Positions 34,406 to 43,800 of a stretch of 64,000 bases of DNA are shown piece after piece. The first letter of the stretch is position 1. The number at the start of each line of letters is the position of its first letter. The notes beneath the pieces were generated by a model that searched no databases, was not told the DNA's origin, and saw only the letters and a program-made list of their open reading frames with translations. The DNA is from F1-120-MAGs238 sp964484185 (GTDB lineage Bacteria; Planctomycetota; Phycisphaerae; Phycisphaerales; UBA1924), in NCBI GenBank assembly GCA_964484185.1, contig CAZAEQ010000011.1:41428-105427 (forward strand), written 5' to 3'. The position numbers and the translations under genes are program-made.

Positions 34406-35446
34406 ATGCTCGATCAGCTTCCAGAACTCCAGTCCACAGGCCTCACCCAGCTTTCCGCCGCGGCAGATGCCGCCGCACTTGAAGCCTGGCGGCTCGCCTA
34501 TCTCGGTCCCAGCGGCAAGCTCAAAGATGCCATGACCGCCTTCGCCAAACTTCCCAAAGAAGAAAAGGCAAAGGTGGGGGGGCAGATCAACACGGTCCGT
34601 GCAGCCCTCGAAGCCGCGTTCAACGAGAAGAAGTCGACCCTCGGCGCAACGGCTGGCCCGGTCTCTGAAATGGTCGACATGACCGAGCCGGGGGCAATCA
34701 CGTCCAACCAACTCGGCCGCCGTCACATCATCATGCGTGTCCGCGAAGAACTCTGCGAAGTCTTCGCTCGCATGGGCTTCTCCGTTGCCGATGGCCCCGA
34801 GCTAGAAGATGAGGCCCACAACTTCACCAGCCTGAACATTCCCGCTGAGCACCCCGCCCGTGACCCCATCGACAACTTCTATGTCGATGATCCCAAAAAG
34901 ACAAAGTCGCCGCGGATGCTGCGGAGTCAGACTTCAACGGTGCAGATACGTGTGATGGAAGCGGCAGTTGCCCGCGATGGCGGCAGCCTGAAGCACTCGA
35001 TCAAGATCGTCGCGCCCGGCCGCGTTTATCGCCCCGACACGGTCGATGCAACACACTCGTTCATGTTCCATCAGATCGAAGGGTTGTACATCGATCGCCA
35101 CGTAACCATGGCTGATCTCAAGACAACACTGGTGCAATTCGCCCGTGCGTACTTTGGTGAAGACTCCGAGATCCGCCTCCGCCCCAGCTTCTTCCCGTTC
35201 ACTGAGCCGTCAGCCGAGCTCGATATGAAGATCCGCTTCCGCGCTGATCAGCCCGCAAAGTGGGTCGAACTCGGCGGTTGCGGCATGGTCCACCCCAATG
35301 TCCTGCAAGGCTGCGGCATAAATCCCGAAGAATGGTGCGGCTTTGCATTCGGATTCGGAATCGAGCGAATCGCCATGAAACGCTACGAAATCCCCGATAT
35401 CCGCATGCTCTTTGAGAACGATATCCGGTTCCTTCAGCAGCTTTGA
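34406..35446 (+). CDS. pheS: phenylalanine--tRNA ligase alpha subunit
   Basis: 346 residues. The N-terminal coiled coil (AAALEAWRLAYLGPSGKLKDAMTAF) is followed by the class II catalytic core: motif 2 region HSIKIVAPGRVYRPDTVDATHSFMFHQIEGLYID, the FFPFTEPSAELD block and motif 3 GFAFGFGIERIAMKRYEIPDIRMLFENDIRFLQQ. It charges tRNA-Phe as an alpha2beta2 enzyme with PheT. pheT, normally adjacent, is not downstream; two membrane-protein genes are there instead. Confidence 0.96.
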   Translation: MLDQLPELQSTGLTQLSAAADAAALEAWRLAYLGPSGKLKDAMTAFAKLPKEEKAKVGGQINTVRAALEAAFNEKKSTLGATAGPVSEMVDMTEPGAITSNQLGRRHIIMRVREELCEVFARMGFSVADGPELEDEAHNFTSLNIPAEHPARDPIDNFYVDDPKKTKSPRMLRSQTSTVQIRVMEAAVARDGGSLKHSIKIVAPGRVYRPDTVDATHSFMFHQIEGLYIDRHVTMADLKTTLVQFARAYFGEDSEIRLRPSFFPFTEPSAELDMKIRFRADQPAKWVELGGCGMVHPNVLQGCGINPEEWCGFAFGFGIERIAMKRYEIPDIRMLFENDIRFLQQL

Positions 35447-35485
35447 TACTTTCTGGTACACTGTTCTTAACTTCGGAGCAAGCAC

Positions 35486-36055
35486 ATGAGCGATTTTCCT
35501 CCACAGGTCGGTCCAGCTGATACGTTTGGAGAAGAAATCCCTTCATGGCCCAAAGTTATTGGCATTATCAGTATTTCCTGGGCGTGTATCGGTCTGATCT
35601 GCAGCGTCTGCGGCGGAGTACAGATCGTCACAGGCGGAATGAAACAGCCAGGGCTTGAAGACATGCCCAATATTGCCGCCAGCCCGCTTTCGATCATTTC
35701 CCTCCTGATTGGCGTAGTTGTGGCCGTGCTGCTTCTCATTGCGGGTGTACTGCTGGTTCAGCGCAAGCCGATAGCTAAACCGCTTCACGTTGTGTACGGT
35801 GTGGTGGGCCTGGGTTCCCTCTTGCTCGCGGTAGTTGCTCAATTCCAGGGACTTGCGGTGTTTGAGCAGTATCTGCTGGACAACGCACAGAAGCCTGAGA
35901 TACAGCAGATGATGAAGGTCCCCATTATGACAATCCAGCGGGCGATTGTTATTTCAATAGATGTTGTCTTTGCCATCTATCCTGTGTTCTGCATCTTCTG
36001 GTTTGGAATTGCCAAACGCAATGCCGACATGGGTTCCAATGAAGTGTCGATCTAG
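35486..36055 (+). CDS. hypothetical four-helix membrane protein, paralogue 1
   Basis: 189 residues, with CGGAGC upstream. Four hydrophobic segments are visible: VIGIISISWACIGLICSVCGG, ISLLIGVVVAVLLLIAGVLL, VYGVVGLGSLLLAVVAQF and AIVISIDVVFAIYPVFCIFWF. It ends AKRNADMGSNEVSI. The neighbouring gene has the same layout and an almost identical C-terminus. No family recognised. Confidence 0.75.
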   Translation: MSDFPPQVGPADTFGEEIPSWPKVIGIISISWACIGLICSVCGGVQIVTGGMKQPGLEDMPNIAASPLSIISLLIGVVVAVLLLIAGVLLVQRKPIAKPLHVVYGVVGLGSLLLAVVAQFQGLAVFEQYLLDNAQKPEIQQMMKVPIMTIQRAIVISIDVVFAIYPVFCIFWFGIAKRNADMGSNEVSI

Positions 36056-36081
36056 TTCCAGCAAGAACGCGGAGATTTTCA

Positions 36082-36681
36082 ATGAGCAGCATGAACAGCC
36101 CGCCCGTCTTTCACGATGAGTTCAGGCCTCAGCCGACTTGGCCGACGCTCATCGGTGTTCTAGGCTGCGTCTGGGGCGGCCTCACGCTGCTCTATAACGC
36201 CTGTTGTCAGCTCGGTGGCTCTATTGCCGGAAAGGCAATGGTTGGACTTGTGCCGCCAGAGATGCAGGATCAGATGAAATCTCAGATGGCTCTGATCGGC
36301 CCGGTCGACATCGTCTTCATGCTTGTACTGACAGTGATTTCATTACTTCTGCTCGTTGCCGCGATCACACTGCTGCGCCGCAAACCAATTTCTGTTCAAC
36401 TGCATCTGGCGTATGGAGCAATCGCAGTAGTCGTATTGCTCGCTCATATCGCCTGGGGCGTCTATCGCGCTGGCCAGGTTTCTCAAATGATGCAGCAGAA
36501 TACTGCAGCCGCGGGTGCCCAAAACCCAATGGGCAGCTTTGGAAACATGAGCGAGTCCATGATGATTGTTCTCACAGTTATCATGGGAGTCATCCGCCTC
36601 ATCTACCCGGTGTTCTGTCTGATCTGGTTCGGAGTTGTGAAGAAGAATGCAGACTTGGGAAGCAACGAGGTATCCATCTGA
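36082..36681 (+). CDS. hypothetical four-helix membrane protein, paralogue 2
   Basis: 199 residues, with GGAG 8 bases upstream. The topology matches the previous gene: LIGVLGCVWGGLTLLYNACC, IVFMLVLTVISLLLLVAAITLL, LAYGAIAVVVLLAHIAWGVY and VLTVIMGVIRLIYPVFCLIWF, ending VKKNADLGSNEVSI. The shared C-terminal GSNEVSI suggests a conserved interaction or sorting signal. Tandem duplication; last protein gene before the tRNA and the accessory region. Confidence 0.75.
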   Translation: MSSMNSPPVFHDEFRPQPTWPTLIGVLGCVWGGLTLLYNACCQLGGSIAGKAMVGLVPPEMQDQMKSQMALIGPVDIVFMLVLTVISLLLLVAAITLLRRKPISVQLHLAYGAIAVVVLLAHIAWGVYRAGQVSQMMQQNTAAAGAQNPMGSFGNMSESMMIVLTVIMGVIRLIYPVFCLIWFGVVKKNADLGSNEVSI

Positions 36682-36723
36682 AAGATTCGCTCAAGCATTT
36701 GAAGCGGGATACACTCACCCCGT

Positions 36724-36795
36724 GCGGGCGTAGCTCAGTGGTAGAGCGACGCGTTCCCAACGCGTAGGTCGCGAGTTCGACCCTCGTCGCCCGCT
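36724..36795 (+). tRNA. tRNA-Gly (CCC)
   Basis: The cloverleaf folds by eye. Acceptor GCGGGCG/CGCCCGC, D-arm GCTC...GAGC, anticodon stem ACGCG/CGCGT with loop TTCCCAA (anticodon CCC), T-arm GCGAG-TTCGACC-CTCGT and discriminator T. The CCA end is not encoded. A tyrosine recombinase begins 130 bases downstream, so its 3-prime half is a likely integration site. Confidence 0.93.
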
Positions 36796-36925
36796 CTTTC
36801 ATATAAATGCTTGAATAGCAGGCAATTAGGACCCGATGCCTTTGAGCGATCGGGTCCTTTCTACTTTTATTGTGAGTAATCTGCATACTCTTGATATACT
36901 TGTTGGATACTCAGGAGAAGCGGAA

Positions 36926-38152
36926 ATGCTCACGCTTGTGCCAAAAAAATACTGGACCAAGGTCATTGGCGGGCATCGGTTTTACTGGTCTCTTGCTACA
37001 TTCACCAAAGCGGAGGGCGAGCTTCTAGCGAAGCACCTGGAAGCGGAATGGTTGCAGGTCAAGCTGGCCAGAGGGTCGTCTTGGAAAGGCGATCCGACGC
37101 TCACCATGAAACATCTGAGTATTCAGCAGCGGCTTGGCGTCGGGCCGTTTAGAGTGCTTAACACCGTGTCGCCTGCCCCTGTGAACACTCCCGCAAAGGA
37201 TGCGAACTTTGTCGCCCCGGCGACGCCTTCCGACCTTGCAGCGGTAGGCCCGCACATGACCTTCGGCCAAGTGGTGGCACTCTATCTTGGAGAGCAAGTG
37301 GGGATGTCCCCAAAGAAGCAGCGGGAAATCCGAAACAAGCTAAAGGCCACCAACGAATTTTTCAATGGGACAGCGATTGGTGCATATGCGCGAACAACGT
37401 TCGTGGACGTCGCGGCGAATATCAACGCTCGGGAGTGGGGGGACAGGTACAAAAAGGACATCTTCTACAACCTTCGCCGACTCTTCTTGTGGGCATCGGA
37501 GCGCGAGAATCTCGGATTTAACACGCCCGGCAATCTTGGCGCAATTTTGGTGCCTATCAAGACGAAGAAAACCGCGTCTGCCGTGTGGGACAAAGACGCC
37601 GACAAGTATTGGAGCAAAGACGAAATCAAACTGGCACTCTCCAAAGCGACCGGCGAAGTAAGGGCGTTCATTCTACTTGGTTTGAACTGTGCCTATTGCA
37701 CCTCAGAGATCGGCGCCCTAGAGAAATCACATCTCAAGGCCAATGGTTCGTTGATTCAGACCATCCGTAACAAGACGGCTGGTAGCAATAATCCGCCGAA
37801 GCTGCGTCACAAACTCTGGAAGGAAACGCAGGCGGCAATCCAAGCAAGCATGAGCAACGATGAGCGATTGGTGTTTACAGGCAGCAAGGGCAATGATGTC
37901 GCAAGCAATGACTATGTGGGCAAAGTGTTCCGGGCTTTCGTCAAAGAGCACAAATTGAAACTGCCAGAATTCAAAATGCTCCGAAAGACGTCTTCGAATG
38001 AAGTGCAGAAAAATAGCAACCCTGATATCGCATCGCTTCACCTGGGCCACCAAACCAAGACAGTTACAGAGACCTTTTACACGGAAAGCAATTGGAGCAA
38101 ACTCGACAAGACGACGGATAAATTCAGAAAAGACCTCGCCGATTGTTTTTGA
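36926..38152 (+). CDS. divergent tyrosine recombinase/integrase
   Basis: 408 residues from the ATG at 36926, with CAGGAG upstream; the open frame begins earlier at 36836 without a ribosome-binding site. The core-binding region (FGQVVALYLGEQVGMSPKKQREIRNKLKATNEF) and catalytic part (AFILLGLNCAYCTSEIGALEKSHL, FKMLRKTSSNEV, ASLHLGHQTKTVTETFY) follow the tyrosine-recombinase plan with a terminal Tyr. The first catalytic Arg position reads YCTSEIG (no Arg) and the HxxR box reads KMLR. Similar divergent integrases exist in planctomycetes (from memory). Its place beside tRNA-Gly suggests it inserted the element. Confidence 0.75.
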   Translation: MLTLVPKKYWTKVIGGHRFYWSLATFTKAEGELLAKHLEAEWLQVKLARGSSWKGDPTLTMKHLSIQQRLGVGPFRVLNTVSPAPVNTPAKDANFVAPATPSDLAAVGPHMTFGQVVALYLGEQVGMSPKKQREIRNKLKATNEFFNGTAIGAYARTTFVDVAANINAREWGDRYKKDIFYNLRRLFLWASERENLGFNTPGNLGAILVPIKTKKTASAVWDKDADKYWSKDEIKLALSKATGEVRAFILLGLNCAYCTSEIGALEKSHLKANGSLIQTIRNKTAGSNNPPKLRHKLWKETQAAIQASMSNDERLVFTGSKGNDVASNDYVGKVFRAFVKEHKLKLPEFKMLRKTSSNEVQKNSNPDIASLHLGHQTKTVTETFYTESNWSKLDKTTDKFRKDLADCF

Positions 38153-38185
38153 CGCTCAACCAATCGCGTCGAGTGTAATCAGAAA

Positions 38186-38437
38186 CTAGAACACTAATCG
38201 CCTGTCGAGCTTCACGTATTCAACGCCGGGATTTGCAAGAAAGGTCTTCTGGTCAATCCACTTTTGAAGTGCAGCAATCGAGACCTTGTAAATCTTCTTG
38301 GATGTCGTGCCAGTGTTGATCGCGTTCAATTCGCCTGACTTGATTTTCTTGTAGACCGTCTTCCGGCACAATTTTAGTAGCGTGCAGACCTCCTTAATTG
38401 TGTGCAGTTGAATTGGGGTTGAAGCGGATTTGTCCAA
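38186..38437 (-). CDS. excisionase-like helix-turn-helix protein
   Basis: 83 residues from a TTG at 38437 with AAAGGGA upstream; the frame extends to a TTG at 38479. It contains LHTIKEVCTLLKLCRKTVYKKIKSGELNAINTGTTSKKIYKVSIAALQKWI, the winged-helix fold of the excisionase/MerR-like DNA-binding family. Convergent with the integrase, it may control excision direction. The start codon is uncertain. Confidence 0.7.
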   Translation of the reverse strand: MDKSASTPIQLHTIKEVCTLLKLCRKTVYKKIKSGELNAINTGTTSKKIYKVSIAALQKWIDQKTFLANPGVEYVKLDRRLVF

Positions 38438-38589
38438 AGATATAATTCCCTTTTTGAGATTTGGTTCATCTCGATACAATCAAGCGTTTTTGTCTTCTTC
38501 TTTGTGCTTGAAAGGCCACTCCATGCATTCACCTTCTAAGAAAACAACCCCGCAGCCGGCGGGGTGTGCTGTTGAGAATGCTGGTTTGA

Positions 38590-38817
38590 TTAGGCGACAA
38601 GCTGCGGCGCATCAGAATTCAGGGTCGGACTGGACCAAACTCGAATGGCCAGATAGAGAGCGTAAAGATCATCACCCCAGCCCAGTACAGGAATAAAATC
38701 CGGAAGAACGTCTATGGGACTCAAGATGTAAATGAACACCAGAACGGAAATAAGCAGCTTCTGGGGAAGCGTAAATCCGCGTGAGCATCGGTTCAACAAC
38801 GACTGAATTGGGTTCAA
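38590..38817 (-). CDS. YkvA-like (DUF1232) membrane protein
   Basis: 75 residues from a TTG at 38817, preceded by GGAGG with 6-base spacing; an upstream TTG at 38889 falls in the tail of a terminator and is less likely. The diagnostic DUF1232 motif is ILSPIDVLPDFIPVLGWGDDLYALYLAIRVW, preceded by the hydrophobic LPQKLLISVLVFIYIL. The family is of unknown function. Confidence 0.75.
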   Translation of the reverse strand: MNPIQSLLNRCSRGFTLPQKLLISVLVFIYILSPIDVLPDFIPVLGWGDDLYALYLAIRVWSSPTLNSDAPQLVA

Positions 38818-38889
38818 AGCCCACCTCCATTTGTGCGAGAGATCGCCACGGCCGATACGCTCGACCTCGTGACATGCGAAATCGACCAA

Positions 38890-38919
38890 AAAGGACGCCT
38901 GCCCTCTCGGGCAGACGAC
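38890..38919 (-). terminator. rho-independent terminator for the 38926-39093 gene
   Basis: On the minus strand, CGTCTGCCC, loop GAGA, GGGCAGGCG (a 9-bp stem with one G-T pair), then TCCTTTTT. It lies immediately after the stop of the small membrane-protein gene. Confidence 0.75.
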
Positions 38920-38925
38920 CCTGAA

Positions 38926-39093
38926 TCAGCTCTGCGTCATGTCAGCGTTCTTCACTTCCTGTGACGGAGGACCCATGCTGGTCGGCATGCAGGCCATCTG
39001 CGGCCGCGCCATGTATTTCTTCCAGGTATGGACAACGCCGACGCCGGCGAAACACCAGACCACCCCACCAATAATCATCATCAAACTATCCAT
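38926..39093 (-). CDS. hypothetical 55-residue single-pass membrane protein
   Basis: Start ATG at 39093 with AGGTC upstream; a terminator follows the stop. The sequence opens MDSLMMIIGGVVWCFAGVGV with one membrane helix at residues 4-21, then VHTWKKYMARPQMACMPTSM and a short polar tail. No family recognised. The ribosome-binding site and terminator together make it likely to be real despite its size. Confidence 0.6.
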   Translation of the reverse strand: MDSLMMIIGGVVWCFAGVGVVHTWKKYMARPQMACMPTSMGPPSQEVKNADMTQS

Positions 39094-39143
39094 GCAAGAC
39101 CTATCTTTTCTGTGCCGGACTACGCAATGGCTCCGGCAAGTGG

Positions 39144-39974
39144 ATGCACCAGACGATTACCGCAGAATCGGCTCGCCTGTCCCTATCTATTGACGTCTCT
39201 CTTCCCGCTCTTACGACCGTCAACAGGTTTTTGCGGTTTTTATTTTCACCGTCATCAAATTCGCTGGTGGTTCAATATCCAGATCATCTGGTCGCGCATA
39301 CTGGCAAGGCGTGCCTCCTTTATTCGATCGATGTTTTGGTCAACTCGAGCAAGCGAGTGCGCCCTATCAGTATCGCCTGGGATTTTCCCAAAATGGCACG
39401 CTGCGACGCACTCATCGCAGATTGGTGTTGCGTTTCCTGCCAACATTGGGCAGATTGGGTTAGTCAAGTGGGGGAGAGTGTGCATACGGACAAGCCGCAG
39501 GGTGATCCAAAGAATCAATCGCAGCGACAGGTGATTCAATCGCTGTTTAGCGATTTGCCACCCACGTACGGCGCTCGCTGGCAGGCGCTGCTCCAACTCA
39601 GGGACATCTTCCACCAAGAAATGGCTACTTGTTTGCAGCCGAGTCTGAACCAGTATCTCTCCAAGCAGCAACCCGCGAATTCGGGCGAGAAAGACAACCT
39701 CGCCGCTCATGTCACTCACGATCTGCGAATGTTGGGACTTGCAATCCGGTCGCCCGTGTCTCCCGATCCTGCCCGCCTGAGCGTGGCTGGGGTTCGGAAG
39801 CGCGGCATTTCATCGATTAAGTATCGCCTTGAGTCAATCATGAAGGGGCCTCGGCAGTCCGATCCGACATTTGACGAGATCCCTATTATCGAACTCAGGA
39901 GCGACCCGATGCGCTGCCAGACCCTTCCTCTGACTCTCCGCTCGTCAAGGCGCGGCGGTGATCGAGAGCGATGA
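39144..39974 (+). CDS. doubtful open frame, strand uncertain
   Basis: An open frame of 276 codons on the plus strand, with no ribosome-binding site; only the second half (HTDKPQGDPKNQSQRQVIQ, SLFSDLPPTYGARWQALLQL, DPTFDEIPIIEL) looks protein-like. The opposite strand offers two coupled frames downstream of the sigma-factor gene: ATG 40018 to 39716, then GTG 39719 to 39255 with a four-base overlap. The second of these contains AGNATPICDECVAACHF, similar to half of the ClpX zinc finger. Codon use does not separate the alternatives by eye. Treat either reading as unproven. Confidence 0.3.
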   Translation: MHQTITAESARLSLSIDVSLPALTTVNRFLRFLFSPSSNSLVVQYPDHLVAHTGKACLLYSIDVLVNSSKRVRPISIAWDFPKMARCDALIADWCCVSCQHWADWVSQVGESVHTDKPQGDPKNQSQRQVIQSLFSDLPPTYGARWQALLQLRDIFHQEMATCLQPSLNQYLSKQQPANSGEKDNLAAHVTHDLRMLGLAIRSPVSPDPARLSVAGVRKRGISSIKYRLESIMKGPRQSDPTFDEIPIIELRSDPMRCQTLPLTLRSSRRGGDRER

Positions 39975-40020
39975 GACTCTTGGTATCGAATTGCGTGGTT
40001 TGAGACCTGTTGTGTCATGC

Positions 40021-40644
40021 TCAAAACTCCGTGATTCCTCGCTGGGCCAGGCGGATACGCAATCGGGCAATTGCACGACAGCGCCGGACGGATTCGATCC
40101 CCGTCTTGTGCGTACCAGATTGCCGGAGCATTGAGACATCGGAATATTTAACGAAGATCGCCACCTGCTGCGCGGGCGGAAGGTCTTGCATCAACTCATC
40201 CATCACAATACGCGATATCTCACGAACGCTCGCCGTGTCCTCTACCGATGACACCCTGTCATCGGTTCGGCTTTGGCAAATCGACCGAGGTAGAACACGC
40301 GATCGCTGCTCTCTAAGCATCATGCCTGCGACTCCGCGGATAAATGACCGCGGAGTTACGCCCAACGATGGGTCGTATCGTTCCGCCAGCTTACGATCTT
40401 CAAATCGAGTTAACACGTCGTGTTGGAAGCTCCTCTGGCTTGCTAGAAGCCGATTGCTTCGCCCACCGGCGCCAGCCACGACGACACAAAAGGCGTCGTA
40501 TGCCTGGCGCTCAGCCTGCTCCCTAGACAACTGGCCAGTCGTGAACGCAATTTGAATCGCAGGAAAGAACGTGTCGAACAGTCCTGAACCCGGCCGTAGA
40601 AATGAGAATGATCCACTTCGATCTGAGGTATTTTGCTGAGCCAT
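40021..40644 (-). CDS. ECF-like sigma factor
   Basis: 207 residues from the ATG at 40644 with AGGGAG upstream; the frame extends to 40833 without support. The N-terminal half (FDTFFPAIQIAFTTGQLSREQAERQAYDAFCVVVAGAGG) and FIRGVAGMMLREQRSR resemble a degenerate region 2. The C-terminal half (EISRIVMDELMQDLPPAQQVAIFVKYSDVSMLRQSGTHKTGIESVRRCRAIARLRIRL) resembles region 4 with its helix-turn-helix. It lies downstream of the NACHT gene on the same strand, 233 bases away. It could regulate the element's genes rather than housekeeping ones. Divergent enough that sigma activity needs proof. Confidence 0.6.
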   Translation of the reverse strand: MAQQNTSDRSGSFSFLRPGSGLFDTFFPAIQIAFTTGQLSREQAERQAYDAFCVVVAGAGGRSNRLLASQRSFQHDVLTRFEDRKLAERYDPSLGVTPRSFIRGVAGMMLREQRSRVLPRSICQSRTDDRVSSVEDTASVREISRIVMDELMQDLPPAQQVAIFVKYSDVSMLRQSGTHKTGIESVRRCRAIARLRIRLAQRGITEF

Positions 40645-40877
40645 CGGTGTCTCCCTGGCGTGCATATGCACACCGGGGTCACTCCGTACTGGGTCGCAGC
40701 GGGACGCTCGCAATCGACCCAGCATGAGTGCCCGATAGCCAAGGAAACGGATCGACGGACTGAAAAACGAGACCCCAACGCGCCTTGCCGCGGCCGCGTC
40801 ACTGTGCGGACTCCGCACGACTCCGTTATTCACTCCGTTTTGAGGTTAGTTGCGAGTGGTCTCTTCAGGGTGCTATA
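40645..40877. other. gap between NACHT and sigma-like genes
   Basis: 233 bases between two minus-strand genes. The sigma-like reading frame stays open through most of it, but without family-like residues. It probably contains the sigma-gene promoter. No terminator hairpin with a T-run was noticed. Confidence 0.3.
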
Positions 40878-43800
40878 TCAGTCCTGTTCCGAAGAGTCCT
40901 TACGGGTAGGATTCCACTTCGACTTGGGGAATTTCCCTCGGTCCTTGGAGTTGCTCCAGAATCGCTCAGTTCGCTCTACTCTTGCACAGGCGCTGCGGAA
41001 TTGGTCGGCTGCCTTTTTAAGCCAGGCGTCGTAGGTCGTTTGAGGATCTTTAGGGTAGAGCTGCCGGATCGCCTCGAGACGCTCCTTATTCCCAGTCACA
41101 CGCTTGCATCCGTCTAGGAAGACCTCTTTCCATCCCGAAACGCTCGATTCGCCGTGCTCATGGGCGTTCCTAACCAGATCGTACAAATGGGCCGACAATT
41201 CTTCCAATTCACTGATCGTGCGCCCAGGCGGCGACGTTCTCTGCGGCGCGCGTGGAGTATTAGCATTGGACTGGGAGGACGAACGGAAAAGTTCGTTTCC
41301 GTCGCCATCGGCGATCCAAGTATCAAAGATCAAATAGCCTCGCTCCGTACAGAGCCGTTTGAGCGCCGTTGCTGCCGGCTCGTATTCTTTGGTATAGCGG
41401 AGCAGTTCGCCCGGAGCAAGACTTGCCACGCACTTGGCCAGGCTCATCTGAGCATCTACCCACTCTTTGTCGGTTGTTCGCATGGTTCGTGCCGCTTCAA
41501 GAGCTTGGCATACCAGTCCTGTTGCGGATCTATCGACAGCGACGGCCAGTAAATCCGCGGCCACTTGCAAGAGTGGTCCTTTGACAGCCGCGGATTTTTT
41601 TACAAATCGCGTCAGAAGACCGTGCGCCGCCTGAATGCACACGCCGTTGGGTATACCGACGCTTGAGGAACCCAGGCTGGCAACAGCCCGCCGAACAGCC
41701 GAGATGGAGAGGGTGTCTGACTTTGTGCCATCTAGCATCGCTGCGAGCGTCTCATTCATCCATTGAACAGCACGGTCGTGATCGGAGGTCGGAGCGTGGG
41801 AAAGCATTTTTACCATCGTTATCAGGAGTTGTCGTTGATGCACTTGGTCGCCGGCGGCCTCCAGCCTCCCAATCAACCAATCGAGCGGAACACGCAGCGA
41901 CCGGTCAATCGCCACCGAAAGCATGCCAGCCACAATTCCACTGTCTGGCTCACTCACCAAATCTCCAAGCACCCTTTCTACCAGGCGACGATCGGGCACC
42001 ATTTTGAGAACGAAGATCGCTGATAGTCGAGTGGCATGCGACAAGCCGCGATTAGTGGCAATCCGAGCCACCAACTCTGCGCCATCACGGATTGGATAGC
42101 CCTGAAGGACATCGAGCGCGATATTCACTCGCCCATCGTCAAAGGAAATTACTGCCAGGCGCCGGAGAATCCGGTCGCGCCCGACCGGGTCAAGTGCACC
42201 CAACGGATTTCCTTCGTGTCGAAGCCTCGCGATCGCAACTCTCACGACCGACTCTTGGCGGTGTTCGCCCAAGACATAGTCAATCAAAGCATCCACTGCC
42301 GCTCGTCCCCCGATTATGCCAAGGCTGTAGGCAGCCTGAACTGCGACGTTCTCATCGACATGGGTTAGTAGCGGTTCTAGCAGAGGAATCGATGCCTCAT
42401 CGCGAGCTGCACCAGCTTGGATCGCCGCTTCCCGACGGTCGGCTGCAGTCGCTTCCGTGTCAGCCAATATCGCGCGGATCGATTGCAGTGTTGCATTGTC
42501 AGGCCCGCCAATCGCGTCATAACCCGCATAGTCACGCCACTCTCCAGACATCAGCTCATCAAGGCGCTCGCTCCGAGCCAACGACGTGGGGACCGCATCA
42601 ACTATGCATTGGATTGCCCAGGCAGACAGGGACGCTGTCGCGCGGGCCCTGCGGCATAATTCAGTACCATCGAGATCTGCTAACGCTTCAACCGCAAGTC
42701 GAGTGAAGGGCATGTCCTCACCAGAACGCACTTCTTGCCACAGAAGCTCTTTGATTTTGTCAAGAACCACAATATCTTGGGGGTCTGTCCATCTGGCTGA
42801 TAATGCTAGTCGGGCTAGGCGCAAAGCAATATGGAGATGGCGGTCAGGCGTCTCAAGCCAACGGCCAGCGAGAGCACGGATTTGTTTGTTGCATTTAGAA
42901 AGACCCGCGACGAAAGTCAATATATTGGTTCGGTAAGCAGAACACAATGCTCGATCCAATACTGAATCTATCGACTCAGGTGAGCGCCGCGCCAACTGTT
43001 CCGCCGCCAAATACTCCTGAATCGTTGCATGCAAGAAAGCAAATTCTTCTAAGACGGGGTCGGCGCGGTTGACAAGACGGCACTTGATGAGAGGCTCAGC
43101 GTTCAATGATCGCAAATGCTCCCTAAGTTCCGCACTGGAAAAGTAGTACTTCGAAGCATCTCTGTTAACGAGCAAATCATACGAGAGTTCCATTAGCGCA
43201 GAAATATGTTCGTGTGTCAGGTTCTGTCCGTCCTGACAGATGGCGTTGTGTTGTTCCCGCACCCACGACACCACCTGCTGATACAGGTCCGACCGCGTTC
43301 GCATTTTACGAATATTCTGCGAAGCAGACAGAAGACGGGTCAGTAAGCTCAGCAAAAATGGATTCCTAGCCATCTCGTCTAGCTCAGGATCCGCATGGAT
43401 GAGCTTTGTTACCGGGTCCGTCGAGTGAGGGTTTCCCATGGTCTCAAGCGTGTGCGAAATCAGGCCGTCAATCCCTCGACGAGACAGCCCTGCTATCTCG
43501 TAATAGTCTGCATGAGCACCTTGGAGAAGTTGTTTGGGTAAGCCGGAAGGACGCGAGGTTACAAGGATCGGACAGAAATCTCGCTCTCGTTCGATTGCCT
43601 CTTGGACTTGAAAGCGCAGCGAATGCGGCACTTCATCCCATCCGTCTAAGAGCATGACCATTCGCTGAGTATGTGCCGAGGACCTTCTAAGCCAGGCTGC
43701 TTCGCGTTCCCTGCGGCGCGAACCTGGTGCCAGAGACTCGAGAAAGAACTCGAGCAGCGAGAGAGTTGGACGCTGTCCAATGGCCTCTGCAAAGCTACCA

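Noticed and set aside
36760..36795. second copy of the tRNA-Gly 3-prime end as attR
   Set aside because: No repeat of the T-arm/acceptor sequence was noticed in the remaining accessory region; it may lie outside the window.
42092..42706. 204-codon plus-strand frame inside the NACHT gene
   Set aside because: The NACHT reading on the other strand has continuous HEAT-like repeats; this frame is Arg/Ser/Pro-rich.
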